Positions 49,892 through 62,600 are shown, counted from the first letter of the stretch. The stretch: DNA of 64,000 nt from Owenia fusiformis (GCA_903813345.2 CAIIXF020000008.1:35054867-35118866), one strand, 5' to 3'. The notes: a model not told the origin generated them from the sequence alone. A program made the numbers and translations.

Positions 49892-52254
49892 GGTCGTGGG
49901 TTCAATCCTCACTGGGGTAGAATGACTTTTCACAGTCTTTGCTTTAACACAAGACGTATTCTGTTTCTACTAACATATAAGTAATAATTATGTGTAATAC
50001 TATTGTTAGTTTATAGATAAGATTCACCCAGGACTTATATAAAGTCCATGAATCTACAATCTCCTGATTTACACCCAAGTGTCAAATATAAGATATAATC
50101 CCTTTATACACATGGCCACATGAAGTCCGAAAATTTGACATTGGATCACAAGCTACTGAAATCACATTTCTATTTATCTAACAAGCTAATTTACATCCCA
50201 TATAACCATACTCACATATATATAACCATATCATTATTGATAAACTATGGACAAGTTTAGAAATACTGAAGTAGATATGTAGCAATATATGATTAGAATT
50301 TCATATAAAATCCATAAACTTTTAAGCGTATCCTATCGAAACTTTGAAACTGTTTCTAATCTCATATAAAAGCTGATAAATATTGATAGGATTAAATTTC
50401 ATAATCCACTTTCTGCATAATATTTTGTGAAAACATATGAAGAATTTGTAAACAGATTAAAGGTCAATGTTAGTTTATGTTCTTTAATTCAGAGTTTTTA
50501 TGAAAGGATAGCAATGTTTCCAGGTGTTTACAATTTGGTAATCAACATTTTAATGTTTACCACACCTGTTTAGATCTGCATTTTCAAAACAAAGGATGGA
50601 CATATCAACTTATGTTTATATGTTGCGATAATAAAATCAGAATAAGAAAGAGTTTAAAGGGAGGATATCTGTTAGATTTAATATAAATCGCTGTGAAATT
50701 AATACATCTATAATATATATAGGATCATTCCAGCTTTTGTTTAAATATCCTGAGAATTCTTTTTTGACTAATCGGGAATGTTACGAATTTTCATATCAAC
50801 ACTTAATGAATATTTTTTCCATATAATAAAATATCAAATTTGTCACTATTATCAACAAATTTACAAGACTGTCAAAAAAGTTGGTGGTTTTCTTTCTAAA
50901 TAAACATGATTCACACCTCTCGATAGATCAAAGGGTTACAACATTTTCACCTTTAACAAACAGTGCCTCTTTTAAAAGAATATAAAAAAATATTATTCTG
51001 AGAATTCTCAGATCAATATCTCATTGTTAGATGGAAACAAAGGAATAGCCCAAGTTCATCCCTACACGAGAATGTTGTTTTTATTACAGTGAAGTTATGC
51101 AAATATTTGTTGTTTGTTTTTGGTTTTGGTCTTTATTATGAGTACTTACCTGTGACTCGAGAATTGTTTACACGGCTGTCTATACTGCAATAGACCAGGA
51201 AATATCCACTTCCTGTTTAATTGTTTGAAGACACTTCACCTTATCTTTGCTTCCTTGTTAATTATTTCCTACAATTAGAATAAACTTTCCTTATTGATAA
51301 AAAAACATTTATGTAATATTGTTGGTTCTTACCTGTATAATTATTCTCACACAAAATTGGATTTGGCTGAAACTCTGAATTTGGGATTTTCTTTTTATAA
51401 TAGATCATTAACTCCATGTAAAAATTACTAAATGGACTGATGGAACATAATAAACCATGCTCCCAATTTTTGAGAATTATTTAATTGAGAGGGGCATGTT
51501 AATATCCAATTTAACAGTTTGATTTCCCATTTCATAAAAAGGGAGCTTTATCTATGTAAAGTAATTACATATTGGCCTCTGGGTTTTGAGGTAGCATGTT
51601 AGCAACCTTAACAAAGTCTGTTCAAACATTACAAACATTTGGACTGTAGTACTTAACAGTAGATAAATATTCCGTCCCAACTCACATTATACATCTTGTT
51701 ATTACCAATAATATTATGTAGAAGTAGAGAAATTTTTAGAGCTATATGACTCGGTGTTCTCCCCAAAAAACTTCAACTGGGTGCAAGTCTGAAAAAATTG
51801 GCGCTCCCGATAGCCAGGTGGCTGCTAACTTCACTCATTTTTCAAATCAGAAGTGCAAGGTGCCAACTGGGGAACCTTTGGTTTCAAGTAGGGGGGCCCC
51901 TGGTAAAAGTGACATGGGGAGATCACTGTGACTGTCAAAAACTAATACGTCAAGTCAACACTTTTTTGACAATAGGTAGCATATATCATATATTAATCCC
52001 CATGTATCTGTTAAAAGACAGGGAGGCAATGCCATTCATGTAAGTAATTGTCTGACACGCAGTGAAGTTCTTTGTCCAATGTCATCCCCTCCCTGTACTC
52101 TATATTTCCAACCATTAATGTAAACTTTTCAATGATTAGCTCTGGTGATAAAACTTATGCAGCTAGGTGGGGGAGGGGGGGGGGGGGCAGGGGCTTTGAT
52201 GAATTGCCTTTCACTTTAGTACAGTCAGTACCAAATTAAACAATGGATTAACAT

Positions 52255-52345
52255 ATAAAATGTCATCACTTGCCATTTGTTACAGAGGCTGACTGCCAAC
52301 CTCCAAACGCCATCCACAAAAAAGTTGGAGACTATAACAACAAGT
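52255..52345 (+). repeat. Dispersed repeat with gccatttgttacagagg core, copy 3
   Basis: tgtcatcacttgccatttgt is followed by tacagaggctgactgccaac, then ccatccacaaaaaagttgga, in the same order as at 15768. Confidence 0.55.
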
Positions 52346-54051
52346 CCCCATTTCTGGTTGTGACATAATAAATGGACCATATATATCAATCCTCCTCAAA
52401 TTACGTACTTACTCCTCATACCCCTAAGTTTCATGTCAGGAATTTGATGATGATGGGTTTGCTTTAATTTGAAATTTGAAGCCTTGATGGACAAGCAAAA
52501 TCAATAATCTCTAAGCTTTCATAGCCTAATCCGATCCCGAATCCGATGAGATTTGGCAAATGGAATAATTCAAAGCAATAATTTGAACAATGGTATCATC
52601 TTCGTAAATGCACATTTGTAAATCAAATGTTAAAATAGCATATAACAACACTATCTTAGTGATTCAGGAAATAGAATGACTTAAATTATTTGTACATTGC
52701 ATACTAAACTATGACTCATGATTTGCAATGAGAAATGGACAAAAAATGCTGGTGGTAAAATTCGATGGAAAATGAAGTTGTGTGTTCTCGTCGAATATAG
52801 ATTATTGTCGCCTCTAGACACGTTCATGAGCAGCCTTTAGCATCAATAACATAAAATTGTGAAAAAGTATGAGAAAACTATACTCACTTGGGTGTTTAAA
52901 TCCAAAATGTTGTCGACTTTTGTCACATGTACATTTTATTTCTCATTTCTGCGGCCATGTGACCAAGCTGAAAATTTCACTAAGAGTGATGAAGACTCCT
53001 TAGCCACTCACTAAACAATATGAAATAAATTAAAATCAAATATATTCAATGAAATAATAGAGTATTGATATCTGTATACTTGCTGGTATATTTTGATTTC
53101 TTCTGAGTAATTCTACCTGAGATCAAAGACAGAAAAATGAATGATATGGCGATAATTAGCAAGTAAATTGGATAATACAAAGTTGATGATTGAAGGGTTC
53201 TACTTAGTTCAAAACACTTTTGAAAGATGGCAGTCAAATTAAATATTAACAATGAACGAAACACATTTATAATAGATACAAATTCACGGGGATTATCATT
53301 GTACTTTGTTTATGAAAGTTGATTGTACTTTGGATTATTGTTATTATTTAATTGTAAGTGGTTTCTAAAAGATATTTTACATTAGTACTTGGTAGGGATG
53401 TCACCAGGGGTTGACCATTTAACAGATACAATTGACTAATTCCAAGCAAAACACAAAACTTCTCAGACTTCAAAGAATAAATGACAAATTTTTTTTTTTC
53501 ATTTATGATTTTATTATATTTTTATGTACAATTTATTACAAATTGATATAATAAGCTGCATGTTTTATTTTACATATTAATCACAATTGAATTTTACAAT
53601 CAAAGCCAATAGGCGCTAATACAATACAATATCCAGGGCTTAACATTTGATACAATATTTCGATTGCGTTTTTATTGATTTTTCATCTAAAGAACATAGT
53701 CTATTTACTTTTAATTAATATTGAACTTTTTTAAATGAAAACAAGACTCCATAATTTGTCCAATAATCAATACGACAGACCTTTCCCACAAACCCTGCAC
53801 ACTTTTAACACAACAAAGAAACCAAAATATATTGATTGGTGAGAATCATGATGTCATAGGTTGTCAAGGGAACAGACAGAATCTCAAAACAGGTGAGGTA
53901 AAATAATAAAGGCAAGGCAAATATGGATTAAAAGTAATAAACTGAGGTGTAATAAGACTTCATTTTCAAATTTTCAATTGAAAAAATCTGAAATAATATT
54001 TTACGGTAAAAATTTGAAGAGGCAGTTGCCGGCCTCTTGTTTGGCTATGCC

Positions 54052-54128
54052 TACCCTGCGTGCAGAGTCTAGTTATAAGCTAACAAAGCTCTCTTTTAAG
54101 AAGTGAAGTCGAACGAATGGAAAGGGTA
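54052..54128 (+). mobile_element. Mutator-like MITE, 77-bp deletion form with exact target duplication
   Basis: taccctgcgtgcagagtcta to gcgaatg-like aatggaaagggta, flanked by an exact 9-bp duplication ggctatgcc (54043-54051 and 54129-54137). It has the same length as the copy at 43869, with a diverged middle (ataagctaacaaag). Confidence 0.93.
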
Positions 54129-54487
54129 GGCTATGCCAAAAGCCCATGGTTATAGCAAAATCAAAATAGGATTATCTTATTGCTAATTTTTCGAAGACTT
54201 CTTAGAAATTTGTTTATAAACATTGCTACATACAACCTATTACATTATGAATCTGGCTTATATATCCTAGCTTATTTGGTTTGGCAAAAGATGGCAGGGT
54301 TGTATGGAAAGGTCTATTGAATAAATGAGTCGTAACGGCCCTTTTCAAAAAACCAAACTGTCTTTTGCTCATCAAATAAACCAGAATATGCAAAATTCTA
54401 AGAAGTATTTCTAAGTAAGCTACATTTCTATTTTTGTTTGTAAATATTGCTACCTTACAACCTATGTCATCAAGAATCTGGCCAATA

Positions 54488-54692
54488 CAGGCCCGTAGCC
54501 AGGATTTGCCAAGGGGGGTATAGTTTTCAAAAAATTCCAGGGGGTTCACATTTGGCAATTTTGGCCCAAATATGGCTAAGATCACTTGAGAAGTGCTCAA
54601 AATGGTGAAAAACTGAGTGATTTTGAAAGAATTTTTGGCCAGGGGGGGGGGGAGTTCGCCGAACTCTGTGAACCCCCCTGGCTACGGGCCTG
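54488..54692 (-). mobile_element. CAGGCCC-family MITE with both ends
   Basis: The element runs from caggcccgtagccagg to cctggctacgggcctg, exact 16-bp inverted repeats. The interior is in reverse orientation relative to the copies at 49700 and 55942. It includes a G-run of 10 near 54646. Reading frames across it are repeat artefacts. Confidence 0.92.
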
Positions 54693-55357
54693 CAATATAT
54701 CTAAATATCTAGATTCATCTGTGGTGTAAAAGGTGTCAGGGAATATTGGAAAGGGCTCCTGAGTCCTGATGAAAGAAGCTACTGCGACAAAATATTATGT
54801 TTTATTTTGACCCAGGCCTTTATGCCTACATAATAAAATAATATAAGAAACTGATGTGCCAGCATATAAAAGTGGCAAATACATAATATTGCACATATAT
54901 TTAATATTGAGATACATAGTTCATACCCCAGTCAAAATAATTCACTCTGATAGGTCAATGAGAGGTATACAATTTACCCAGTCTACCTCTCCAGTATCAG
55001 AAATTCTATTTGAACATTTAAAACATTTTATTTCTCTGACATTTGTAAACTATATACCTACACCATTGGAATTACTGTTGACCTTGACATGCAACTAGAA
55101 GTCAACAGTAAAGTCATAGAGATTTGGTTTACAGTAAAAGTATACAATTCACACAGTTCACCTCTGATGGAATACAATGTATTCTGTTAATATCTACACT
55201 TTTAGACCAAGGGAGGAGAGAATCCAACTTCCAAAATTGACTAGTCTATACGGTTGAGTGTGTTAAAATGGTCTACCTTCGGGATGGTGTCCAATAATCA
55301 ACAATCGTGAAAAACAAAGTTAAATTCATTAAGGTTCCCCTCATTTAACAAAATTCT

Positions 55358-55745
55358 TACCCTTTGCATTCGTTTGACTTCACTTCTTAAAAGAGAGCTT
55401 CGTCTTCACTCTTTCAAACTAAAATAAACCTGTGAACTCACCGCGCCAATCAGTGTTCATCGGCCAAATTTGACCGACGTTCTATATATGGTCATTCCTT
55501 CTGACGTCATCGTTGAGCCCGGAATTGACCAATGACATGCGCATATTTAATTATAGAACGCATTTGGCGTATGTTTCTTCAAGCTCGCTGATTGGTGGAA
55601 GAAAGGTCAGCGCGTAGGTCAAAAGTGATTTATTACCCAAACTGTCACCGGTACCCGTCATGGGGGCGGGGCTACTAAACTGTAATATGGTCTCTACTAC
55701 AGTACTAGGCAGAGTGTAGTTTAACTAGACTCTGCACGCAGGGTA
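55358..55745. mobile_element. Mutator-like MITE, long copy 2 (388 bp)
   Basis: This has the same ends and interior as the element at 40011, with small insertions such as cagta near 55698. It is flanked by an exact 9-bp duplication caaaattct (55349-55357 and 55746-55754). The high identity and intact duplication suggest a fairly recent insertion. Confidence 0.93.
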
Positions 55746-55941
55746 CAAAATTCTAAATGGTGATTTGTCTTCCACTTGAATTTTAAAAAATTCTACTCAA
55801 TTCGCTAACAAAAACCTCATTTACCCCCTCCCCCTGTCCCTAAAGAAACTAACTTTCATATTCCATAACTGTTGATAATTGGACATCATTCCTTATTCTT
55901 TAAGAATTGACTTCATTTATTTAATTAGAGGTGACATGATG

Positions 55942-56135
55942 CAGGCCCGTAGCCAGGGGGGGTTCGATGGGTTCTAGCGAACCCCCCTGGCTAAAAATTC
56001 TTTCAAAATGCAGTTTTTCAACATTCTGAGCACATTTTAAGTGATTTAGGTCATTTTTGGACCAAAATTGTCAAAAGTGAAGCCCCCCTGATCAAAAAGA
56101 GAACCCTCCCTTGGCAAATCCTGGCTACGGGCCTG
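55942..56135 (+). mobile_element. CAGGCCC-family MITE with both ends
   Basis: The element runs from caggcccgtagccagg to cctggctacgggcctg with exact 16-bp inverted repeats and the usual interior (ctaaaaattctttcaaaatg). It lies about 440 bp downstream of the EXOC5 stop. No target duplication is evident. Confidence 0.9.
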
Positions 56136-56396
56136 CAAAGTAAATCCAAGCAAGTTCAGAATGACAATTGTCATGGTTAGTCAATAGATTGTGACTGTGA
56201 TAAACCACAGCATTAAAACCTAGCAAGAACCCTGGTTCTATCTCTCTTACTTATTAACAATGGTTCATCTCATATACTGCTGAACTGTACATTCTTCAGT
56301 TTAATATAATCAGTGTGATCTAAGAGCATTTCTCGATCCATTCTCATTCAACTCAATATTTCCTCCTTTATCACCTACCAGTCTTGTATCAAGTTG

Positions 56397-56402
56397 TTTA
56401 TT
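56397..56402 (-). promoter_or_regulatory. EXOC5: Candidate EXOC5 polyadenylation signal
   Basis: AATAAA on the minus strand lies about 170 nt after the stop codon. A second AATAAA is at 55917-55922. Transcript ends would decide between them. Confidence 0.4.
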
Positions 56403-56406
56403 TTCA

Positions 56407-56580
56407 TTCTACCCCTGTGAGGAGGTCATATGATTCTAAGTTCTACCCCTGTGAGGAGGTCATGTGATTCAAAGATGTAAATCTTAGAGGAGGTCATAAT
56501 TCAAATTTTACCCCTGGTGGAAGGTCCTATCATTCTATTCCTTTCAAAGTTTGAACCCTGTGAGGAGAGTATCACCTCAT
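56407..56580. repeat. 34-bp imperfect tandem repeat at the EXOC5 stop codon and 3' UTR
   Basis: Units like ctacccctgtgaggaggtca recur about five times. The last, most diverged unit (aaccctgtgaggagagtatc) reaches the EXOC5 stop codon at 56572-56574. Confidence 0.8.
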
Positions 56581-56658
56581 CAACACTGCAATCTTTGCCG
56601 TCTTATAGTCTGCCCGCAACTGGACGAAGGAGAGTAACGCAGATTTATCAAGCCCCGC
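56572..56658 (-). CDS. EXOC5: EXOC5 last exon and stop
   Basis: The acceptor is tatttccag, phase 0. The exon encodes AGLDKSALLSFVQLRADYKT followed by AKIAVLMR and TGA at 56574-56572. The conserved block matches the extreme C-terminus of EXOC5; the final residues differ from human and run into the 34-bp tandem repeat. Confidence 0.95.
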   Translation of the reverse strand, partial: AGLDKSALLSFVQLRADYKTAKIAVLMR

Positions 56659-59600
56659 CTGGAAATACAATACAAAAAGTCATATAATTCAAGATTAATT
56701 TAATTTCAACTCCAAATGGAATAAAAAGTTCCACGGGGTTCAAGCCACTTATTGAGATATCATCACTCATTTGAGCACAATTTGGATTATTGAAAAATTA
56801 TTGAAAAATTCAAATGAAAGGTGTTTCAAAACTTTGTTATATGAGGGGAGGGGTGGTGCTGAAACCCCAATGAAATCAACTTAACTTTTCCACAATTACC
56901 CAAATGCGTGTAGGTAGTTACCAGTTTCACCACCAGGTGGCTGATTCGGGTCAATTAACATGGCAGGTATATAAGAAAGTTCCCTTAAACTTGAATATTA
57001 TCAATTCAAGTGGCTCAATTTTCATATAACCCTTATGTGCCTGATACTTATACTAATGAAAAGATGTCCAGTAAAGCAAAATATTATCTGTCCACTAAAA
57101 GAAAAGATATTTCATTTTTTGTGATTTTATAGCATGGAGTCTATGGGGAATCTCCCCGAGCTAGAAGTCACCTTTTCAAAGAAAATTAATTTTTCAAAGT
57201 TGATAAACACTTTTTAAAACCACATTTCTAGATGTAATTTTACATGTAGATTTCAAATATGATATTACTTTGAATTTTGAATTTTTAATGACGTAAATCA
57301 AGATTATTTCTACTCGCATCTGGGTTATTGCCAACATTTTGATATCATCCCAAAATATTAATCTATCTGTCATATGAAGGACAAGTGGCATGGAAGTACA
57401 ACTGCTAAGTTTTATTTCTACATATGAGATCTATATTGTATTGTATTTTATTGTATTGTACTGTATATTGTATGTAGTACATCCATGCATATTGGTGGTC
57501 AAAGCATCTAAATTATAATCTGCACTAAAAAATAGCTGAAATAAAATGAGGGATAAAATTATGAAAATATAGATTTCTATCATACAGATTTGACAGATTG
57601 GGAATTGGATTTTCAACATATTATGGAACATAAACTGAAATAAAAACATTAATTAATATAAATTCATGGAAAATAATGTTTACAGAATATGAGATTGAAG
57701 AATAAAGACATTCACAAAACATAAGCTTTGCAAAAAATGAAAAAAAAAAGTTTTTACATAATATAAGCTTGGAAAATAAACTTTTTCATCGATTATAAGC
57801 TTGGAGAATCAACTTATTCATGGAATATAAGCTTGGAGAATAAACTTATTCATGAAATATAAGCTTGGAGAATAAACTTATTCATGGAATATAAGCTTGG
57901 AGAATAAATATATTCATGGAATATATGATTGGAGAATAAACTTATTCATGGAATATAAGCTTGGAGAATAAACTTATTCATGGAATTATAAGCTTGGAGA
58001 ATAAACTTATTCATGGAATATAAGCTTGGAGAATAAATATATTCATGGAATATATGATTGGAGAATAAACTTATTCATGGAATATAAGCTTGGAGAATAA
58101 ACTTATTCATGGAATTATAAGCTTGGAGAATAAACGTATTCATGAAATATAAGCTTGGAGAATAAACTTATTCATGGAATACATGCTTGAAGCTGTTGAA
58201 TAAAAGTTTCATGAAACAGAAGCTCAGAAAATAAACTTATTCATGGAATATAAGCTTTGAGAATAAACATATTCATGGAATAAAAGCTTGGAGAATAAAC
58301 TTATTCATGGAATATAAGCTTTGAGAATAAATGTATTCATGGAATATAAGCTTGGAGAATAAACATATTCATGAAATATAAGCTTGGACAATTAACTTAT
58401 TCACTGAATATATGCTTGGAAAATGATCTTATTCATCGAATATAAGCTTGGAGAATAAACATATTCATGGAATATTTCATGAAAAAGGTAAAAACTCATA
58501 ATTAAAAAATATGAGTGAGAAAACTGATGCGAATAAATGAAAAAAAATTAACAAATAAATGGACTTAATAAAAATGTTATATAATAATAAAAAAATATTG
58601 AAGGGAGGGGTAAGCTCATTGATGATATATGGTCATTAATCTTTAAGTAAAACAAAAATAAACACACAAATTAAGCTCCATCGTAGTCTTGCATCAAGTC
58701 TCTGTACGCCCCCCACATCTCCAACCGAACCGTAGGGGGAGGTGGGAAGTCACAAGGGCTTAAAGCAAGACTTAAGCTTCATAGAAAAGCATCTTAATAA
58801 AATAAAGCTTGAATGGTCAAAATAGTGTTGGGTCAAATCCTGCAGACATGCTTTGTAGAACAACGTTTACGACATCAGCTCCTGTGCAAGTTGCAACCAA
58901 TGTTTTTCATTACAGGGTGCTCACTAGACTTTTTGAATAAGGTGCGACACCTCAATTTAATTTTATATTTACCTCCCCCAAAAAACAAAGAGAAACTTTA
59001 TATTTCCTCACTCTTATCTTGAAAATAACACTAAATGCCCATATATGGGAAAATTATGGTACTTTTCCCAATTTTTTAGTAATTCTAATCATCTTTTTGT
59101 AATGTTTTTTTTTCTCCGAAAAATCCTGTTGAGCACCCTGTTCTACTTACATATTCACTGGTTTTAGACGACGTGACCCTTGAGATCTCAAGGTCATCGT
59201 CATCCGTATCAATGTCATCCCGAGTGTCGTCAGAATTATGTACCGCCTACGAGAGACACAATGAAGAAAGCAACTAGATTCACATGTTACACAAGTAAGA
59301 ATCCCGTATCACCTCTGAAAGCTTGAAAATCCAAAGGTGAATTCAAAGGCAATTTCAAGAGTAAATATCTAGAAATCACCTCTAAAGGGAACCAGGTATA
59401 GAATGGCGATTGATTTTAGAAACTCGTAATTATAACAATGAGTAATTTTTATGTTCTCACCAAAAATATATCATTTCCCATCAAAACAATATACAAGTAA
59501 AGTTCCAAGAATATCAATCTGATTCTATGGAAAACCATGAATTAGAACTCCACTGATCTCAAAATGTCTTCCAAAATGTCGGACTTGTTCTCAAAAAAAA

Positions 59601-62600
59601 TCTTATTCTCACTAACTAATATTCTTACAATAACTTATATATAAAATACCTTCCAAGTCCTTATATGGATTTATTTACATTTTTCTTACCACAAAGGACA
59701 GTACGGTCGAGAGAAGATCAAAAACTTAAAATGTACTACATAACTTTGAATTGAATCAAATTGATTTAGAGTTGTCTAAAGAAAAAAGAAATGATTATTC
59801 CTTTTTTTAGGGCTCTTTTGGTGCATGTTACAGGGTGTTTAAAAAGTACAAAATATTTTTGAAAAAGCAATGACTATTCCTTTTTACGGCTCTTTTAGTG
59901 CTTGTTACAGGGTGTTTAAAAAGTACAAAATATTCTTAATAAACTAACTATTTGGTTTAAATACCCACCATATGCTCCCCAGTGCAGACCTGCTTCAAAT
60001 TGTCAGGAACAACAACCAGTAAATTACATAGCGAGTGCAGCGTATCGAACAGCTGGTTGACCAATGGCACCTGGAACGCTTTCATACATTTCCTGTATTC
60101 GTTCACGTCACAGATCGCCAACATTCCTCCTAAAATATTATATTTAAGTTATTTAGCTAAAGTCTAGGTTGTCACCGTGATGGAACTTGGATTTTGAAAT
60201 CTCTCCATAACAGTTTGAATAAAATGTACAACATTTAAGTTTTATAACAAATTCTAATCAAATTAACTACAGTTTTCAGAAAAGATTGTAGCGTATTTTG
60301 AGTTCTGCTATTCATCGAAAGTACCTCATTTTATTACATAAACATTGAATCAGTGCCATCCTCATCAGGAACAACTAATTATTCCATCAACCAAAAGATT
60401 CAAGAGAAACCCTGAACTCGTGAAGACTGGGGAATTGTACAAAACAGTCCTACTAAACACTGCAAAAACTTCTTTTCAGACAAAAATAATCATGAATAAA
60501 ACCTATTACTTAAACTGATATTAGATAGACAAGAATGGTTTGGAAGGTCAATTTTTCTATATATATGTTTTGACTGAGAAATATAAAGATAGATTTGGTC
60601 TATTTCTATGAAAAATCTGTTTCTAAATTGCCTTAGAGAATGACCAGATCAGCTTGACCTTGGAGTTTTAACACAGGCCATCAATTTCATCTTCCAAATA
60701 TGGAAGGCACAAAAATAGAGCTGTCAATCAAAATCTTGAATTGTGTGGAAGAGTTAAAGTTATTTTTAGTTTGACTGATGTGGATGATCTTCATCTTGAA
60801 TTGTTCTCAGAAACCGAATTGAAGTTATGCAAAAATGCTCAAAATCTAATTTGTAAGCATTTAGAGAATGATTTTTGATAAATGTATACAGGTCATAGTG
60901 ACCTACTTGTAACATATTTTGAAAAATATTCTCTCAATGACACAAATGGATAATCATCTATAAATTGTAGACATGCAAGAAATGCAAAATTTAAAATAAA
61001 ATATTCTCATCTTTGAAATTAATTAATATTTAAAATTCTGAAATGAATGCCATATCTATATCAAGATGCGAAAATGGAAAAGATATATTTCAAGATTCTA
61101 AAATGGATGTAGGTCAAATAAATGTATACAAAAATCAAATAGTACTATGAAATATGTATACGTAAAAAATTTCTCAGAAACAAAGTTCTGAGATCAATTT
61201 GAAAAAAAAATCCTGTGCTAAATGTATGTCACAGAGTTCTCATCATATTCTGATTTTCAGAATTATTGGTTTCAATAAAAAATATTCCGAATTTGGAAAT
61301 AAATGATATAAAGGTTAGGCCCCCCAAAATGTACCATTCCCCCACAAACTCACCCATGGAGTTGTATAGAAACTGCTGCATGTGCTCATAGATGGCCCGA
61401 TGTATCCTAACACCCCATTCGCGTAAAACGTTCTCCACGTTCTTGCCGTCTAAACCATCCTTGACGATCTTCAGTTGGGAAGTGATGTACTTAACCACTT
61501 TAGCACATGCCTGGAAAATGGAAAATTGATTTTTAAACTAAATGGAAAATCATAAATGACGCTCCAAATTTATGATGAAAATCAACATACAGTATTGGAC
61601 TTTTTCCTAATGAATCCCTCTATCAAATGGAACTAAAGCCAAATCTTTTCTTTTGTACATAATGTCATCTATGATCCTATGACCCTTATTTAGGAAGTTA
61701 GTACAAATACTTCCTCTTGGACACTTATATGAAAATTGAGTTGAACTTTTCAAATGGAGTCTTACAGGAGAGAACATCATCATTTGGGCATCATCCGACA
61801 CTGGGTTGAAATCTGTTTTCTTTTGTTCAGTTTGAAGTATGTGTCGCACCCAACCTGTCATTGCATTCAACGTCCTGGAACAAAGATTATTACATTCTAG
61901 TCATGTGCTATACATGTACGAAGCTCGTAATCTTCAAGAGGGGTCTCCATTTTTCACCGGAGTTAAATTTGTGCTATATCTTCCCAGAGAGTCTAATTTC
62001 AAAATATTGACAGAAAATAGGCCAATTATACAAAAAATTCTAAAAATGATAATTTGCATAATTTTTCTGGATGAAATTTTGGGGATACTTAATTAATGTG
62101 ATACAACTTGCTCCTGCAATATATGAGATGGTTACACTATCACAACTTTCCCAATAATACAATAATGAATGTCAATCTAAATGTAGCTCACACATTCTTT
62201 GCATAAATGGTATTGAAAAAATAAGATTGAAATTCTGTGTTCTTAGGAAAATGTTTTCATTTGTAGTTATGAAATTTTAAAATATGTGATTGGTTAAGTC
62301 GTATAATATAATATAAATGACGGGTTATGTAATTACCTATCTAATCCTATGTCAAGCTTGTTCTCCATGTGTTCCATCAGGTCTTTCTTCTTCTTGGCAC
62401 ATTCACTGTGGTATTGAGTTAGGCTGTAATACAGACATGATATAGTGTAGTGTAATACTAGAGAGAGGTGTAAGATCAGTACATAACATGGGTCCAACAC
62501 TGATTGTAAATTATTAATGGTGCTTTTGCAAAATATTGAGACAATTTTTTAGTAGATTTGCATCAGCATAGACACTTGTAAAAGATGGTAATGGAGGAGT

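Larger units (their letters stand above)
42901..56571. other. Gene-free stretch up to the EXOC5 stop codon
   Basis: No coding exon was recognised. Contents are Mutator-like short copies (43869, 54052) and a long copy (55358), CAGGCCC-family copies (49700, 54488, 55942), tandem arrays (46632, 48419, 56407) and X-box-like sites (43307, 45742, 46075, 46997). The right end includes the EXOC5 3' UTR. A possible open frame at 43032-43307 is not recognisable. Confidence 0.5.
56659..59150 (-). other. EXOC5 last intron
   Basis: An intron of about 2.5 kb dominated by a 32-bp minisatellite, with MITEs at 58684 and 58912 and a (TATTG)n-like run at about 57435-57475. Confidence 0.85.

Noticed and set aside
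30950-51180. Consensus-like splice donors on the minus strand (for example near 30952, 34062, 36658, 51149) as FOXN2/3 5' UTR exons
   Set aside because: Such sites are frequent by chance and no coding frame or conservation helps choose among them.
54226-54600. 124-codon open frame on the minus strand
   Set aside because: Its first third is translated CAGGCCC-family MITE sequence; the same peptide-like string arises from the copy at 49665.
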